Of a stretch of 64,000 nt of DNA, positions 1 to 10,869 are shown in pieces. The notes beneath the pieces are model-generated. The model was not told where the DNA came from. It worked only from the letters and a program-made list of their open reading frames with translations, and searched no databases. Location of the stretch: positions 8,588,602 to 8,652,601 of the forward strand of contig CM067077.1 in the NCBI GenBank assembly GCA_033980235.1. Direction: 5' to 3'. Position 1 is the first letter of the stretch, and every line of letters starts with the position of its first letter. The DNA is from Diadema setosum. Its lineage: Eukaryota > Echinodermata > Echinoidea > Diadematoida > Diadematidae. The translations under genes and the position numbers were made by a program.

Positions 1-232
1 AATTGAGATAAAGTTGTATGCTGCCCTCTTGTGTTCAAATATAGCATGTGCAGTGGTCTCACATGCACTGTGTGTAGGACCTACATGTACACGTACAATG
101 CATGATGCATTTTGAAAGAGAGAAAGAGAGAGAAAGAAAGATATGCATTTAAGATAACAGCAAGCACAACCCATCCCCAGTTTGTATAATTTCAAATGCA
201 ACAAAAATTTAAAGTGTGTTTCCTGATCAATG

Positions 233-624
233 TTAAAGGGTGTGTGCAGTTCTGGTCGAGGTGAAGATTTAGCTTTTAAGGTTTTGTGAGATATTCAGAA
301 ACCACTCTAAGAGATGTCAAAGAGCATGCGGTTCTAAGGGGTATCAAAAGTTTATTCGATGAAAATCGGTTTTGAAATGGCTGAGATATCCAAAAACAAG
401 GTGAAACAAAGAGATACTAATAAAGTTGGGGCATGTCGCCTTTTATTATTAGTACTTTTTTTGGATATCTCAGCCATTTAAAAACCAATTTTCATCAAAT
501 AAACGTTGAATCCTTCTTAAAATTACATGCTCTTTCATATTTCATAAGAGGCTTTTCATTATCTCACATAGGAATGTTCAAAACATGAATCCCTACCTCG
601 ACCAGTACTGTACAGTCCCTTTAA
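233..624 (+). mobile_element. 0.4-kb TTAA foldback MITE, copy 1
   Basis: It begins TTAAAGGGTGTGTGCAGTT and ends with the near-complement AGTCCCTTTAA. The whole unit is one long imperfect hairpin: GAGATATCCAAAAA in the left arm pairs with TTTTTGGATATCTC in the right. It is flanked or ended by TTAA. Other copies are at 4663 and 45371. No coding capacity. Confidence 0.75.
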
Positions 625-1265
625 TGTAAACATCTAAACCAGCGATTGTCTCTTACGCGTGTACAGTCTGTATTAACTGGATTTTACTCATGAAGCTCTA
701 CTCAAAAGAGAGCATTTTTTTCAGCCTTTACAAGTAGATGCATGCGTTCCTTTTGGAGCTCTAGATCACTTTCATCAACCACCACTATCAACTTGTTTTT
801 CTAAGCTGCCATCTCTATTTTGTATTGAATTTTCCCCTAAATTACTATACAACTGTACTGTACATTGTAAAACATGTAGATGTCAGTATCTTTGGTACAG
901 TGTATTCAAGGTTCTAGTGGCTCATTTACAGTGTAAGTACATGTATGCAAACTCCCATTCTATGAACAGAAGAGGATGAGATGTGTTGGTGAATGCTGCC
1001 CTCTTGTGATCAGATATCATTCAGACCACCAACTTCTCTAGCTGTCTACAGCTGTACATAAAATGTACATCATCATGTACACTTGTACCAGGGAGGTGTC
1101 TTTTCCCACCTCCCTGCTTGTACATTGTGCTCTCTGGCTGATCCTACTGGTCCTATACCTGTATCACTATTGTACTACTACAATTATTGTAATTACACAT
1201 GTATTAAAGGCCAATATCAAATGTGCAACATGTACTAATTGTGTGTTTCCAAAATCTTAAACCCC

Positions 1266-1384
1266 ATGAGAGAGAGAGAGAGAGAGAGAGACGGGGGTTA
1301 TATTTATGCATTGTATACACACACACACACAAACACACACACTGACACTTACACTCACACATCATACAGTGTCAGGGACAGAGT

Positions 1385-1423
<39 letters not shown>

Positions 1424-1430
1424 GAAGAGA
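1266..1430. repeat. GA and CA microsatellites
   Basis: (GA)n at 1268-1290, (CA)n at 1317-1350 and (GA)n at 1386-1420. These generate the low-complexity open frame at 1239-1454. Confidence 0.9.
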
Positions 1431-2219
1431 GAAAGAGGAGTGAAAACTTCATGAAGCAATTAATGATATGTGACTGCATCATATTAAAGTCGCACTCAAA
1501 AAAAGAAAGCGTGTCAACCAAGTTAATCTAGAGGTTTTCATATTTTCTGAAAGACTATTTTTCTACATTATTCCTAAATGTGGGATCATAAAATGAATGT
1601 GAAAGTGTGATTTAGAAGGTTTTTTCTGCAGTCTTTTTTTTTTTTTTTTTTTTGTAGAGTTGTGAGATTCCTGTGCATGTCTTTAGAGGCCCCTTTTCAT
1701 TTGTTGAAAATCTTTGCACACTCCTAACTTTAAACTAAAAAACTTGATGAAATAATGCTAAGTAATGCTTTGAAAGTTGGCATAATCATGGATAGAATGT
1801 ACATGTATGTGTAATAATACAGCAATGAGCATGCTCAGTTTCAGCTTAATCTGATGATCCCTTCATTGTTGTTGCTCCAGTGGTTTACATCCTGTTGTTC
1901 CATTCATTGCACATGTATGTTGTAGAACTGTTTGGAGATTGAGCACTTGAATAGACCCTCAACTTCAGAACCTCTTTTCTCAGTTCACACTTTTCCAGAA
2001 TGTTTGCTTTCTTTGCAAGATCAAGAGAGTCCATTTGAATTGAGTCATAAACATTTATTTTTTCTTTACATAGTTACTGTAAAGTTTGATGTAAACCAAA
2101 TGCGGTTTCTTCGGACTTTTATTTGGCGTGGGTTTTTTTGGGGGGGAATTTTTTGTTTTTGTTGTTGGTTTTTTTTTGATAAAACCAAAATTGAATTGAA
2201 TACATTATTTTAAAGCTTA

Positions 2220-2262
2220 GAGTCTGCTCTTTCAGAGTCTGCTCTTTCAGAGTCTGCCCTTA
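2220..2262 (+). repeat. 15-bp triplet repeat AGAGTCTGCTCTTTC
   Basis: Three tandem units; the third is altered to AGTCTGCCCTT. Confidence 0.8.
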
Positions 2263-2411
2263 ACTAAAAATCCATCTCTGGGGACTTTTTTGCTTTTGTG
2301 ATGCAGGGTCACATTATATTGTGCATACAAATGCTGTGTTGAGCTCTTGCAATGAAACTTGTAGATCTGTATGCACACACATGTGGTATACATTTTTGTA
2401 CATAAAAAGTG

Positions 2412-2624
2412 TACTGTAAAAGTGGATATTTTCGCGTGACTAATTTTTCGCGCTTGGCCGGGTCGGAAGAGTTTCGCGTGTTTTTGATTCCGCGGAATCA
2501 AGACATCACGCACAGGCACATATGGCAAGCAAAAATATTCGCGTGCTTATATTTTCGCGCTAGTTTCTGGTTGCGCGAAATACGCGAAAATTTGAACACC
2601 GCGAAAATTTCCACTTTTACAGTA
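2412..2624. mobile_element. TACTGTAAAA-type MITE, copy 1
   Basis: Terminal inverted repeats TACTGTAAAAGTGGATATTT and the complement of TACTGTAAAAGTGGAAATTT are at 2412 and 2624. The interior is rich in TTTCGCG/CGCGAAA words. 213 bp. Confidence 0.7.
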
Positions 2625-4662
2625 TTAAGTAGGTAAACATTACTAATGCATGACAGAATATTACTAGTTTATTTTTGTATAAAGTTTTAGAATAACCAGC
2701 ATTGTTTTGTATAAAAGAGAGAAAAAAATATTATTATCATTAAAAAAAAAAAAAAAAAAAAAAAACTTTCATGAGATATTCCAAAAACTTTTATTCTTTG
2801 GGGCAAAAAGAATCATACTCCCTGAATCATAAAATCATACACACCTTGTATTTATGAATGTTCTGCCTTGTTACAATACATGCAGTAAAGTACATAATTT
2901 TGTTGTTAGCCAGTGTTGATGAAAAGAACCCATTGAATGAAATTGTTGTGATTTATACACTTTGGAAAGTTTAATGTTTTTTTTAGTCAGAGTGTGCTGT
3001 ACATGGAAGTGTGTGCATATCAAAATTGTCTTTTCTTCAGTCATTTCCTAGTGAGGAGAAAGGGATGGTCTACAAATGTACATGTACATGTATTTTTTGT
3101 TGAGATGGGATTCAGATTTTAAAGTTTTTGCAAGGGGATAATTACATCTTACACATCTGTAATTAGAAACCATTTATTTGAAATATTTAAGAGCAATTGT
3201 AGGAGGAATTAAAATTCTCTTTGATTACAATTGGTTCTGAAATGGCAAAAAAACAAAGTGGTCGTAATAAAATCTGGAATACAACTCTGTCAGGCCAAGA
3301 GTATTATATATTTGTTGTATTTCTGTGTACGTTGTACAATGCATTTTAAGCTCGAGAACAAAAAGTCCTCCTTCAATATAATATAGCTGTTTGTCAAGTT
3401 TCCCTTGGTCACTGTGTTTCTTGTGTGTGCATACAGCAGCGCCTGTGTGTGGGTGACTGGGCAGATACAATGCTCTCTGTTAATATCCGTTTCGCGCTGT
3501 CATTGGAAATGGAATACTAGCCCCTGGCCAGTTGGCATTCCATTATCCTTGGCCCCTGAATGAATGTACCATGCTCAACCCATTTCTCATACAAAGGTAT
3601 TATCACACACGCGTAGTTTCTCTCTTCTCTCACGGACGCTGGGCTCTAGGACAGAACTGATTTACATTCTGTTTTTTCTTTCATTGGGAGACATGCTTGA
3701 TTGAATAAATGGATGACGACCTCGTCTTCATGGAGATGCGGTATACGCCATTGTAAATGCACAATTTTTGTCAGGGGACAGAAAGAAAATAGAAACAAAA
3801 AAAAAGAAGTTGTGCATCACTCTGATAAGATTTTACAGCATGAGTAATTAGTGTAATTCAATAGTGAGGATATATTTGAGGAGAGTATCTCTACTATTGA
3901 GGAGAGATGTTTGGGCTACGGGAGGACTTGTGCACAGCTCTCTAATGACACACTATTGTTTTTGTCGGCAGCAAGTATACAGGTGCTTGCATCTTTCCAG
4001 CTCTACTTGTTTGTGATGTGATGCGCGTGATATTCCTTCCTTTCTTGACATCAGGATTACAAGGCCATCTTCACCTTTGCGTGTTATTTTGTGGAAGTGT
4101 GGCATTGGTCCAGCATACTACATGTGTAGGTTCTTCGTACCTTTTTACAATTTCTGGAGTGCAGATGATTCTTTCTGTCCAGAGGTGCATTCAGTCTCAA
4201 CAAGCCAAGCAGGATTGAGCTCATACGAATCTGTTGTGATTTGTATTAAAGGAGTAGAAGACGTGGGTTTCTGCCTTCGCTGCTTCAATCCGTTCCAGTT
4301 TCCATGGTGTTGTCACGGTTGTGAATTTATACAGAGTGAGCAGTGTTGTGAGCGATTGCGTCCTCTGTGGAGGAAACTGGATGCCAGTGTTAAGACACAA
4401 GTTGTACATTGTAGTTTACTGTTTGAGTCAATTGTTCATACCAATTACTCAAAATATGCTTTGTTGGGTTGTACAGTTATGCCTTTGTTGCCATTACAAA
4501 GAACTGATGCCGCTGTGATGTTAAACTAGTATCCTCTAAATTCCTTGAGTTATCCTTTTTCCCCTCTTTGCTATTAAAAGGCTTCTTCTTATTGCTGTAA
4601 AGTTACTGTTGTAGGCCTCCCTTCACCTCAGTTTTTGGTGTTAGCAAAATAGAATTTGTTTG
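2625..4662. other. Gene-free stretch
   Basis: An A run at 2742-2764 is the only repeat. The 150-codon frame at 4077-4529 has no recognisable domain, no splice-supported partner and Cys/Phe-rich composition typical of chance frames. Confidence 0.55.
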
Positions 4663-5063
4663 TTAAAGGGTGTGTACAGTTCTGGTTGAGGTGAGGATTA
4701 TTAAAGCTTTTAACGTTTTGCGAGATACAGTATTCAGAAACCACTCTATGAGATGTCAATGAGCATGCAATTCTAAGGGGTATCAAAAGTTTATTTGATG
4801 AAAATCAGTTTTGAAATGGCTGAGATATCCAAAAACAAGGTAAAACAAAGAGATCCTAATAAAAGGCGTGGCCTGTCGCCTTTTATTATTATCACTTTTT
4901 TGGATATCTCAGCCATTTGAAAACCAATTTTCATCAAATAAACGTTAAATCCTTCTTAAAATTACATGCTCTTTCATATTTCATAAGAGGTTTCTCATTA
5001 TCTCACTTAGGAATGTTCAAAACATGAATCCCCATCTCAACCAGTACTGTGCAGTCCCTTTAA
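4663..5063 (+). mobile_element. 0.4-kb TTAA foldback MITE, copy 2
   Basis: This has the same order of segments and the same terminal TTAAAGGGTGTGTACAGTT/complement as the element at 233-624, with scattered substitutions and small indels. Confidence 0.75.
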
Positions 5064-6250
5064 GTTTTGATTATAGTTTTTAGCTTGAAAAGCAAGTGAT
5101 TACAAATAATATGATAGATGTCCATTTGTAACAACAGTGATCAGCTGTGTCATTGATCTTGGTAAAGCTGAAAGGATGACAAAATGTTTTAAGACATTGT
5201 AGCTATTCTTTGAATAGTGATAATATTGCGTAAACTATCATATTTCAACTGACATTGATACCAAGGAATATCTACATGTTGAATCCATAAAAGCATTTGG
5301 TCCTAATGAAAAAGATTGAAAGGATAAAATGAACAAACACCTGCCACCATCTTTTAAGAGAAATAATAGTTGTGACAGTTTTGTCATGAATCATACGTGT
5401 ATGGTGTGATAACTGAGCACTTTAAAAAATGGTTGACAATACTAGGCTAAAAGACAATGTACAACTACATTGCCAAAGGGATAGTGTACAGTACATTTAA
5501 ATGCTGTAAAATGAATGCAATCATATACAATGTAGGTTTAAATGTGTATACCTTTTACCTAATTCTGCCTTGAACATTTCAATTTAAAGTAGCTAATAAT
5601 ACTTTAATACTAGATACACATTTGCAGATATAATGTAGATGGTTCAGGATCTGCAAATACATTGATTATCATTATTAGTGTATCAGCATTAATATTCACA
5701 TCGAATTGCACAACATCAACAGGTGTTTACTTTTTTTTTTCCACAAATTTATGAAGAATATACATGTAGGTAAAACAGAAGATTTATAAAGCAGATTACA
5801 GAAAAATGATAACTCAAAACAAGTTGTCATATTCTTTAGAGTGTCTACATTAATCAGAATATTATCTGTCCATAATTTGGTTATTTGACAACCTTTATTC
5901 AAATTTGTATGCTCTTTATACATGTAGGTGTGTTTCAAGCTTTGATTTATTTTGTAAGTCTTGTCTGTGAACACCCCCCCCCCCCCCATTGAGAGCCCCT
6001 CAGATTTATCCTCTGTTGCATCATGGTTGTGATCCAAGGTGAAATTATTACATGCAACAGCAAATCAAATGTTATCTGAATATTATGCTCCTGAAGCAAG
6101 TACAATGGATTGTTCATGAATATGATCAGTAGTAGATTTGAACATACTGTAGCAGCATGTTTTGTACATGCCAGGGACTTTTACATCAATGCATAGCTGT
6201 AGGGTTTTTCACTGTTCTGTACCAGTAGGCACTCAAAGTAATCAAAGGGT
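5064..6250. other. Gene-free stretch
   Basis: AT-rich with a C run at 5973-5987; nothing recognised. Confidence 0.55.
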
Positions 6251-6460
6251 CACTGTAAAACGAGGAATGTTCGCGTGCATTTTAATTTCGCGAAATTCAC
6301 GGGCGCCAAGATTTGCGGAATTAAAATGGACGCGAAATTTCTTGTCTACACTATGTGCATTGAATGCCAGTGGCAATTTGCGAAAATTTCATGCCACGAA
6401 AAAGGCCGTCACTCCAATTCACGAAAAATTTTTGCCGCGAATATATCCTGTTTTACAGTA
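6251..6460. mobile_element. TACTGTAAAA-type MITE, copy 2
   Basis: It starts CACTGTAAAACGAGGAATG and ends CCTGTTTTACAGTA, with the same CGCGAAA-rich interior and length as the copy at 2412. Confidence 0.65.
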
Positions 6461-6500
6461 CCACTCAAATTCAATAAATCATTCTGTAGCTACTGTACAA

Positions 6501-7090
6501 TAGCCGGGTTCACACGTACAAAATAGCGGGATGACGATCGCGATGCACATCCCGAGTTTTTTTGCAAGCATCCACACGTACCAAATTGGCGGGATAGCGA
6601 TCGCGATCGGTATCCCGCTAATTTGGCGAGCGTCCACACGTACCGAATTATCCCGCTAATTGCCGATAGAGATAACAGCAAAGCCTGCAAACTGGGTCAC
6701 ACAGCGCCCTTCTCTATCACTGCCTGCACGCACTTACCTTTGTCCATTGTCTTTTACGCGTCAGTGGTGTGGTTCGCGCGCTGTTGTTGTTGTGCTCTAA
6801 AGAGGTGATGGACCTCTTCGGAGAGGCCTTGCTGTTGTGATGTGCGCATTGCATGATGGGATGTAAAAACTCGAGATTCTAATCCAGACGGTTCACACGT
6901 ACCAGCGCGGGGCCAATTATCCGGCTAATTGACGAACCAGCGCAAGATTTCTTGGGATTAGCATCGCGATGCTTATCCCGCTAATTTTCAGGTTTTTTCT
7001 GTCCACACATGCAAAAAACTCGGGATGACGATCGCGATGCAAATCTCGAGATTTGTATCCCGCTAATTGGTGTACGTGTGAACCCGGCTA
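6501..7090. mobile_element. 0.59-kb foldback element with GATCGCGATC-rich arms
   Basis: TAGCCGGGTTCACACGTACA at 6501 is repeated exactly in inverse at 7071-7090. The arms hold repeated TCCACACGTACC and ATCCCGCTAATT modules and palindromes such as GATCGCGATC. It is GC/CpG-rich against an AT-rich background. Confidence 0.72.
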
Positions 7091-7717
7091 ATGTATGTGC
7101 TGATTTAGTGAACATACATTGTGCATGTAGTCATTCAGCATACATTAAGAATGTTGAGTATTCAAAAAATACTGGTGAGTGTAAATGTGACGTACAGTGT
7201 AATTCTGAATTATGTTAATCTTGAATGGAAATGATTGAAGTGAACTCAAAATATTTCCTAGAGTCTGTAAGTCTTTTGGGAGTTTTTAATAACAGGCAGA
7301 GATAGGCGTACTGTATTTTTCAATAATTAATCATCAATTCTCAATGAGTGTGCATACCAGTGGTAGATCAGTCCTGCCAATTGCATGGTGTTCACAGTGC
7401 AAGTCAACCACCATAAACATGTAGAAATATTGTTTCTAATGCCAAAGGTTTGTATCTTTTGTTACATTGGATTTAGACATGGTTTGTATATTTATATTTT
7501 CTTTGTATATATATATTTTTTTTAATTAGGTTAATTTCCAATGTCTGTTCACATGTATGCAAATACAATAATACCTGTAATATTGCACAATGCAAGGGAA
7601 GGGAGTTTTGGACACCGTGCTGAAAGTTGCAGCAGTATCTCCAGGATTTAGATTGAACATTATGTTTGACTTCATACATTTTTGTTCATTTTTTAATCTT
7701 TTTAAACCCCCATTTTG
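7091..7717. other. Gene-free stretch
   Basis: AT-rich spacer between the 0.59-kb foldback and the first HINE; nothing recognised. Confidence 0.55.
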
Positions 7718-9022
7718 ATGCCTCCGCCACGAAGTGGTGCCGGAGGTATTATGTTTTCGGGTTGTCCGTCCGTCCGTCCGTCCGTCCTTCCGTCCGTCCG
7801 TAAAGAATTTTGTGGACAAGGTAACTATCAAAACCTGTTGAGGTATCCTAATGAAACTTGGCATGTATGTGTATTAGGGGATGAAGTTGTGCCTATCAAC
7901 TTTTGGGTGCACATGCTCAAGGTCAAAGGTCAAAAGGTCAAGGTCAAATACATAAAATTTCACTATTTCCACCATATCTATTGAATGCCTGAAGATATTT
8001 TCTTGAAACTTAGTGTATACATGTTTTACCCAATTAAGATTCTCTGGTGAAAGTTTGGGTCATAAGGTCAAAGGTCAAAGGTCAAAAGGTCAGGGTCAAA
8101 TTCATAAAATTTCACTATTTCCACCATATCTATTGAATGCCTGAAGAGATTTTCTTGAAACTTAGTGTATACATGTATTACCCAATCAAGATTCTCTGGT
8201 GAAAGTTTGGGTCATGAGGTCAAAGGTCAAAGGTCAAAAGGTCAAGTAAAAATATTAAAACTTCTTTTTTTTCTCCGTACCTTGGAAAATTGTTCAAGGT
8301 ATCTTCATGGAACATAGTATATACATGTACTGACTGGAAGTGATTATCTAGAGAATGTAGGGTTCATGGGGTCAAAGGTCAGGGGTCAAAGGTCAAGTGC
8401 AAGACTTCAAAATTTTACTATTACCCTCATATTTATGCAATGCCAGCAGGGTTATTTTTTTTACACTTGGTGTATGCGTGTGTAACCTAATAGAAATTCT
8501 CTGGAAAGTTTTTTTTTTCTCTTTTTGCCTCAAAGGTCAAAAGGTCAAAGATCAAGTGAAAGTGCTGAACTAACTTTTTCCTCCATATCTCGGAAGTGGC
8601 TCAAGTTACCTTGAAAGTTGGTACATATTATGCATGTTCTACCTGAAAGTAATTATCTTATGAATTTTAGGGTCAAGGGCCATATGAAAATGGTAACAAT
8701 TTACTATTCAATTCAGAAATTGCACTTTTTCTCCACACCTGTACGAGCTGTACCTTGAAAATTACTCAATGCCTAAATGTATGAATGGGTCAAAGTCAAG
8801 TTAAAGTCCGTAAATCCCTAGATACATGCTCTCCTATTCATCCAATTAAACCTACGTCAAGGAAGGTGAACATTCAACACATTTGTGACAAACTTGTCAT
8901 TCCAATATTTTGCCAATTTTGTGAAAATGTAATCACACAGTGTCCACATGTACTATCTAGACCTATTGGGAAAATCATGCATTATGGCGGAGGCATACCA
9001 GTCGCCAAAGCGACATTTCTAG
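7718..9022 (+). mobile_element. Helentron-associated (HINE/pearl-like) element, copy 1
   Basis: The 5' end ATGCCTCCGCCA (7718-7729) recurs inverted as TGGCGGAGGCAT at 8985-8996. This is followed by a 3' hairpin GTCGC-CAAA-GCGAC (9001-9014) and terminal CTAG (9019-9022). It also has a GTCC tetranucleotide tract (7764-7800) and about five ~150-bp internal repeats. A subterminal inverted repeat, tetranucleotide core, minisatellite body and 3' stem-loop are the described architecture of non-autonomous Helentrons (Drosophila DINE-1, bivalve pearl). There is no coding potential. Confidence 0.75.
7919..8555 (+). promoter_or_regulatory. Five clusters of AGGTCA half-sites (copy 1)
   Basis: Clusters lie near 7919-7947, 8064-8100, 8215-8247, 8370-8396 and 8530-8555. 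AGGTCA half-sites are spaced by 0, 1 or 2 bases (DR1 AGGTCAAAGGTCA is commonest). DR1 is the classic site for HNF4, COUP-TF and RXR-type nuclear receptors. It is seen directly; function is inference. The same set recurs in copy 2 at about 17749-18386. Confidence 0.5.
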
Positions 9023-9685
9023 TATGATTTCAGTTTGGATGCAAAATTTCATGATAAAGAACATATAAAGCAATTTAAGGAAAACAGCTTGTAGAATCAC
9101 ATGGTCAGCTACTGTATAAACATGCCAGAGTCAGGGACACCAAAAATATTGACTAATGCCAGTGTCTGGCGGCTTAATATCAAATCAATGCCATTTGGGC
9201 TACTTTAATTAGTGTGTTGTCATTATGCAAGCCAGGAACATTTCAATCTTCTATCTCTTCTATCTCTCTCATTTTAATGCTAGCTCATGGTTTAAACTGT
9301 CATTGCTGAAAAAAAAAAAGATAAATGAATAGAGAAAAATAATAATGATAATAATAATGACAAAAATAAATAATGAAGGCCACTAAAAATAATGTTGGGT
9401 CACCAAATTTTCAAGAGTGCTATTTCTTGGTAGCCCTTCCAGCCACTTATATGATTTGGAATAGGTTGTTAGATTTCCTTTTATTTTGGGCCACTATGTT
9501 TCTTTTTCAGGCCACCAACATTTCAGATTTAAATATTTTAGTAGCTCAAAGGGGGGCCTCCAATCAAAAATGCTTTCTGTTCATTGATGATTAATTTCCA
9601 GACACCTGCAGGGGCATTGGCCAGCAAAGCACAGTATTAAAGTTTCCAAGACTTTAATATACCCACTATTTGTACCACCCATCAT
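9023..9685. other. Gene-free stretch
   Basis: It contains an A-rich ATAATGATAATA tract near 9340. The 73-aa frame at 9373 has no recognisable family. Confidence 0.55.
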
Positions 9686-10351
9686 TAGGCGTACCTTCAT
9701 CAACCCGAAGTTTCAAAATAGCCCCCTATTTTGCGGTTACAAAACTAGCTTGATGTCAAAATAGCGCGCTATTTGTGTAGTGAAGACGCAAATAGCGTGC
9801 TATTTGATCGAGAAAATTTCCCCAAAAGTCTTGGGCTAGTTCTTGAACTAGCGTGCTAATTCCTGTGCGTCGCCATCAGCCGGAAAATATCTTGATCCCA
9901 CCATACATACATTCCAGAGAAGCACTGGCTGGTGCAGGTAAGCAACAGCTGTTACGAACTGTTTCCTTCATTTCACTTCGCGGCGAAGCCCACCGTCTAC
10001 TTTATCACGGATATGGTGTCCCATAAACTGTCAATGTTGATACGATTTGTACACTTATGGGCCAACAGATCGAGATTGACGTGACGAATGTGAGTCAATT
10101 GAGCTTGTACCTAAACATGTGTCCGTACCAGTCTGTTGTGTATCGTACATACAGTGATAGGGAAAATTGCGCAGGGAAATCCACTTTCGAACTAAAGAGT
10201 AATGCAAAGTACGCATCATTTTGTATATATAATGTCAAATTTCGGGCTAATTTCCCCAAGCAGGCTGTTTCGAGCTGATGAAGATGCACAAACCTACCAG
10301 ACTGCAAAATATTCCACTAGTTTGAACTTCGGGCTGATGAAGACATGCCTA
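9686..10351. mobile_element. 0.67-kb foldback element ending TAGGC...GCCTA
   Basis: TAGGCGTACCTTCATCAACC at the left matches the complement of GGCTGATGAAGACATGCCTA at the right (imperfect ~30-bp inverted repeat including CCCGAAGTT). The left arm repeats AAATAGCGCGCTATTT-like palindromes. The design resembles the 6501-7090 element, but the sequence differs. Confidence 0.6.
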
Positions 10352-10869
10352 TTGATAGCCTACTCTTTGGTCTCATGACAGGATTTTAATTGATTGCAAT
10401 CAGCCCACTTGTTTTCACTTGAAATGATGTAAATTTGAAAACCAGAAATAAGTATTCATGATGTTTGTAACTGCAAGAGCCAGGTTTAGATTTTCGTTAG
10501 ATTGAACTAGGCTTGTTTGCCAGGGTTTAGTTGAAGAAGTGAAGTTGAGTTGGGGGGGGGGGGGGAGAGGGAGCAAGTTCTTAGCAGATCAAGATTGAAG
10601 TTGAAGATCGCAATCTTGAAAATCTTGTAGTTTGCTAGTGTGACCGCAAATTTCCAGCCAAACTTCTCGCCAAACTTTTCACTCAAACTAGGGATATTTG
10701 AACGCTTACAACTGAAACTTGGCAAAGTTTGTCATGTGACCAGTCCACCACCTGTTCACGGCATCAATCAATGGTTTTCAGGTGATACCTCGGCACTTGG
10801 GATTGTACTGTGTGTGCATTGTAACTTTACAATCATTGGCTGTCAAATAGTGGCTCTATCTCTTTTTTT
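10352..10869. other. Gene-free stretch
   Basis: A G run lies at 10553-10566; some palindromic text (GCAAACTTTG/CAAAGTTTG type) at 10640-10735 but no clear element ends. Confidence 0.5.

Larger units (their letters stand above)
625..2411. other. Gene-free stretch
   Basis: Beyond the microsatellites, a T run at 1635-1653 and the 15-bp triplet I see no exon-like block. TGTACATGTAC-type words are common. Confidence 0.6.

Noticed and set aside
4077..4529. 150-codon plus-strand open frame
   Set aside because: No recognisable domain, Cys/Phe-rich, overlapping frames of similar length, and no splice or conservation support.
7715..7984. Paralogous 89-92-codon frames at 7715 and 17536
   Set aside because: They translate the GTCC tract and repeat body of HINE elements; the frame is not kept along the element.
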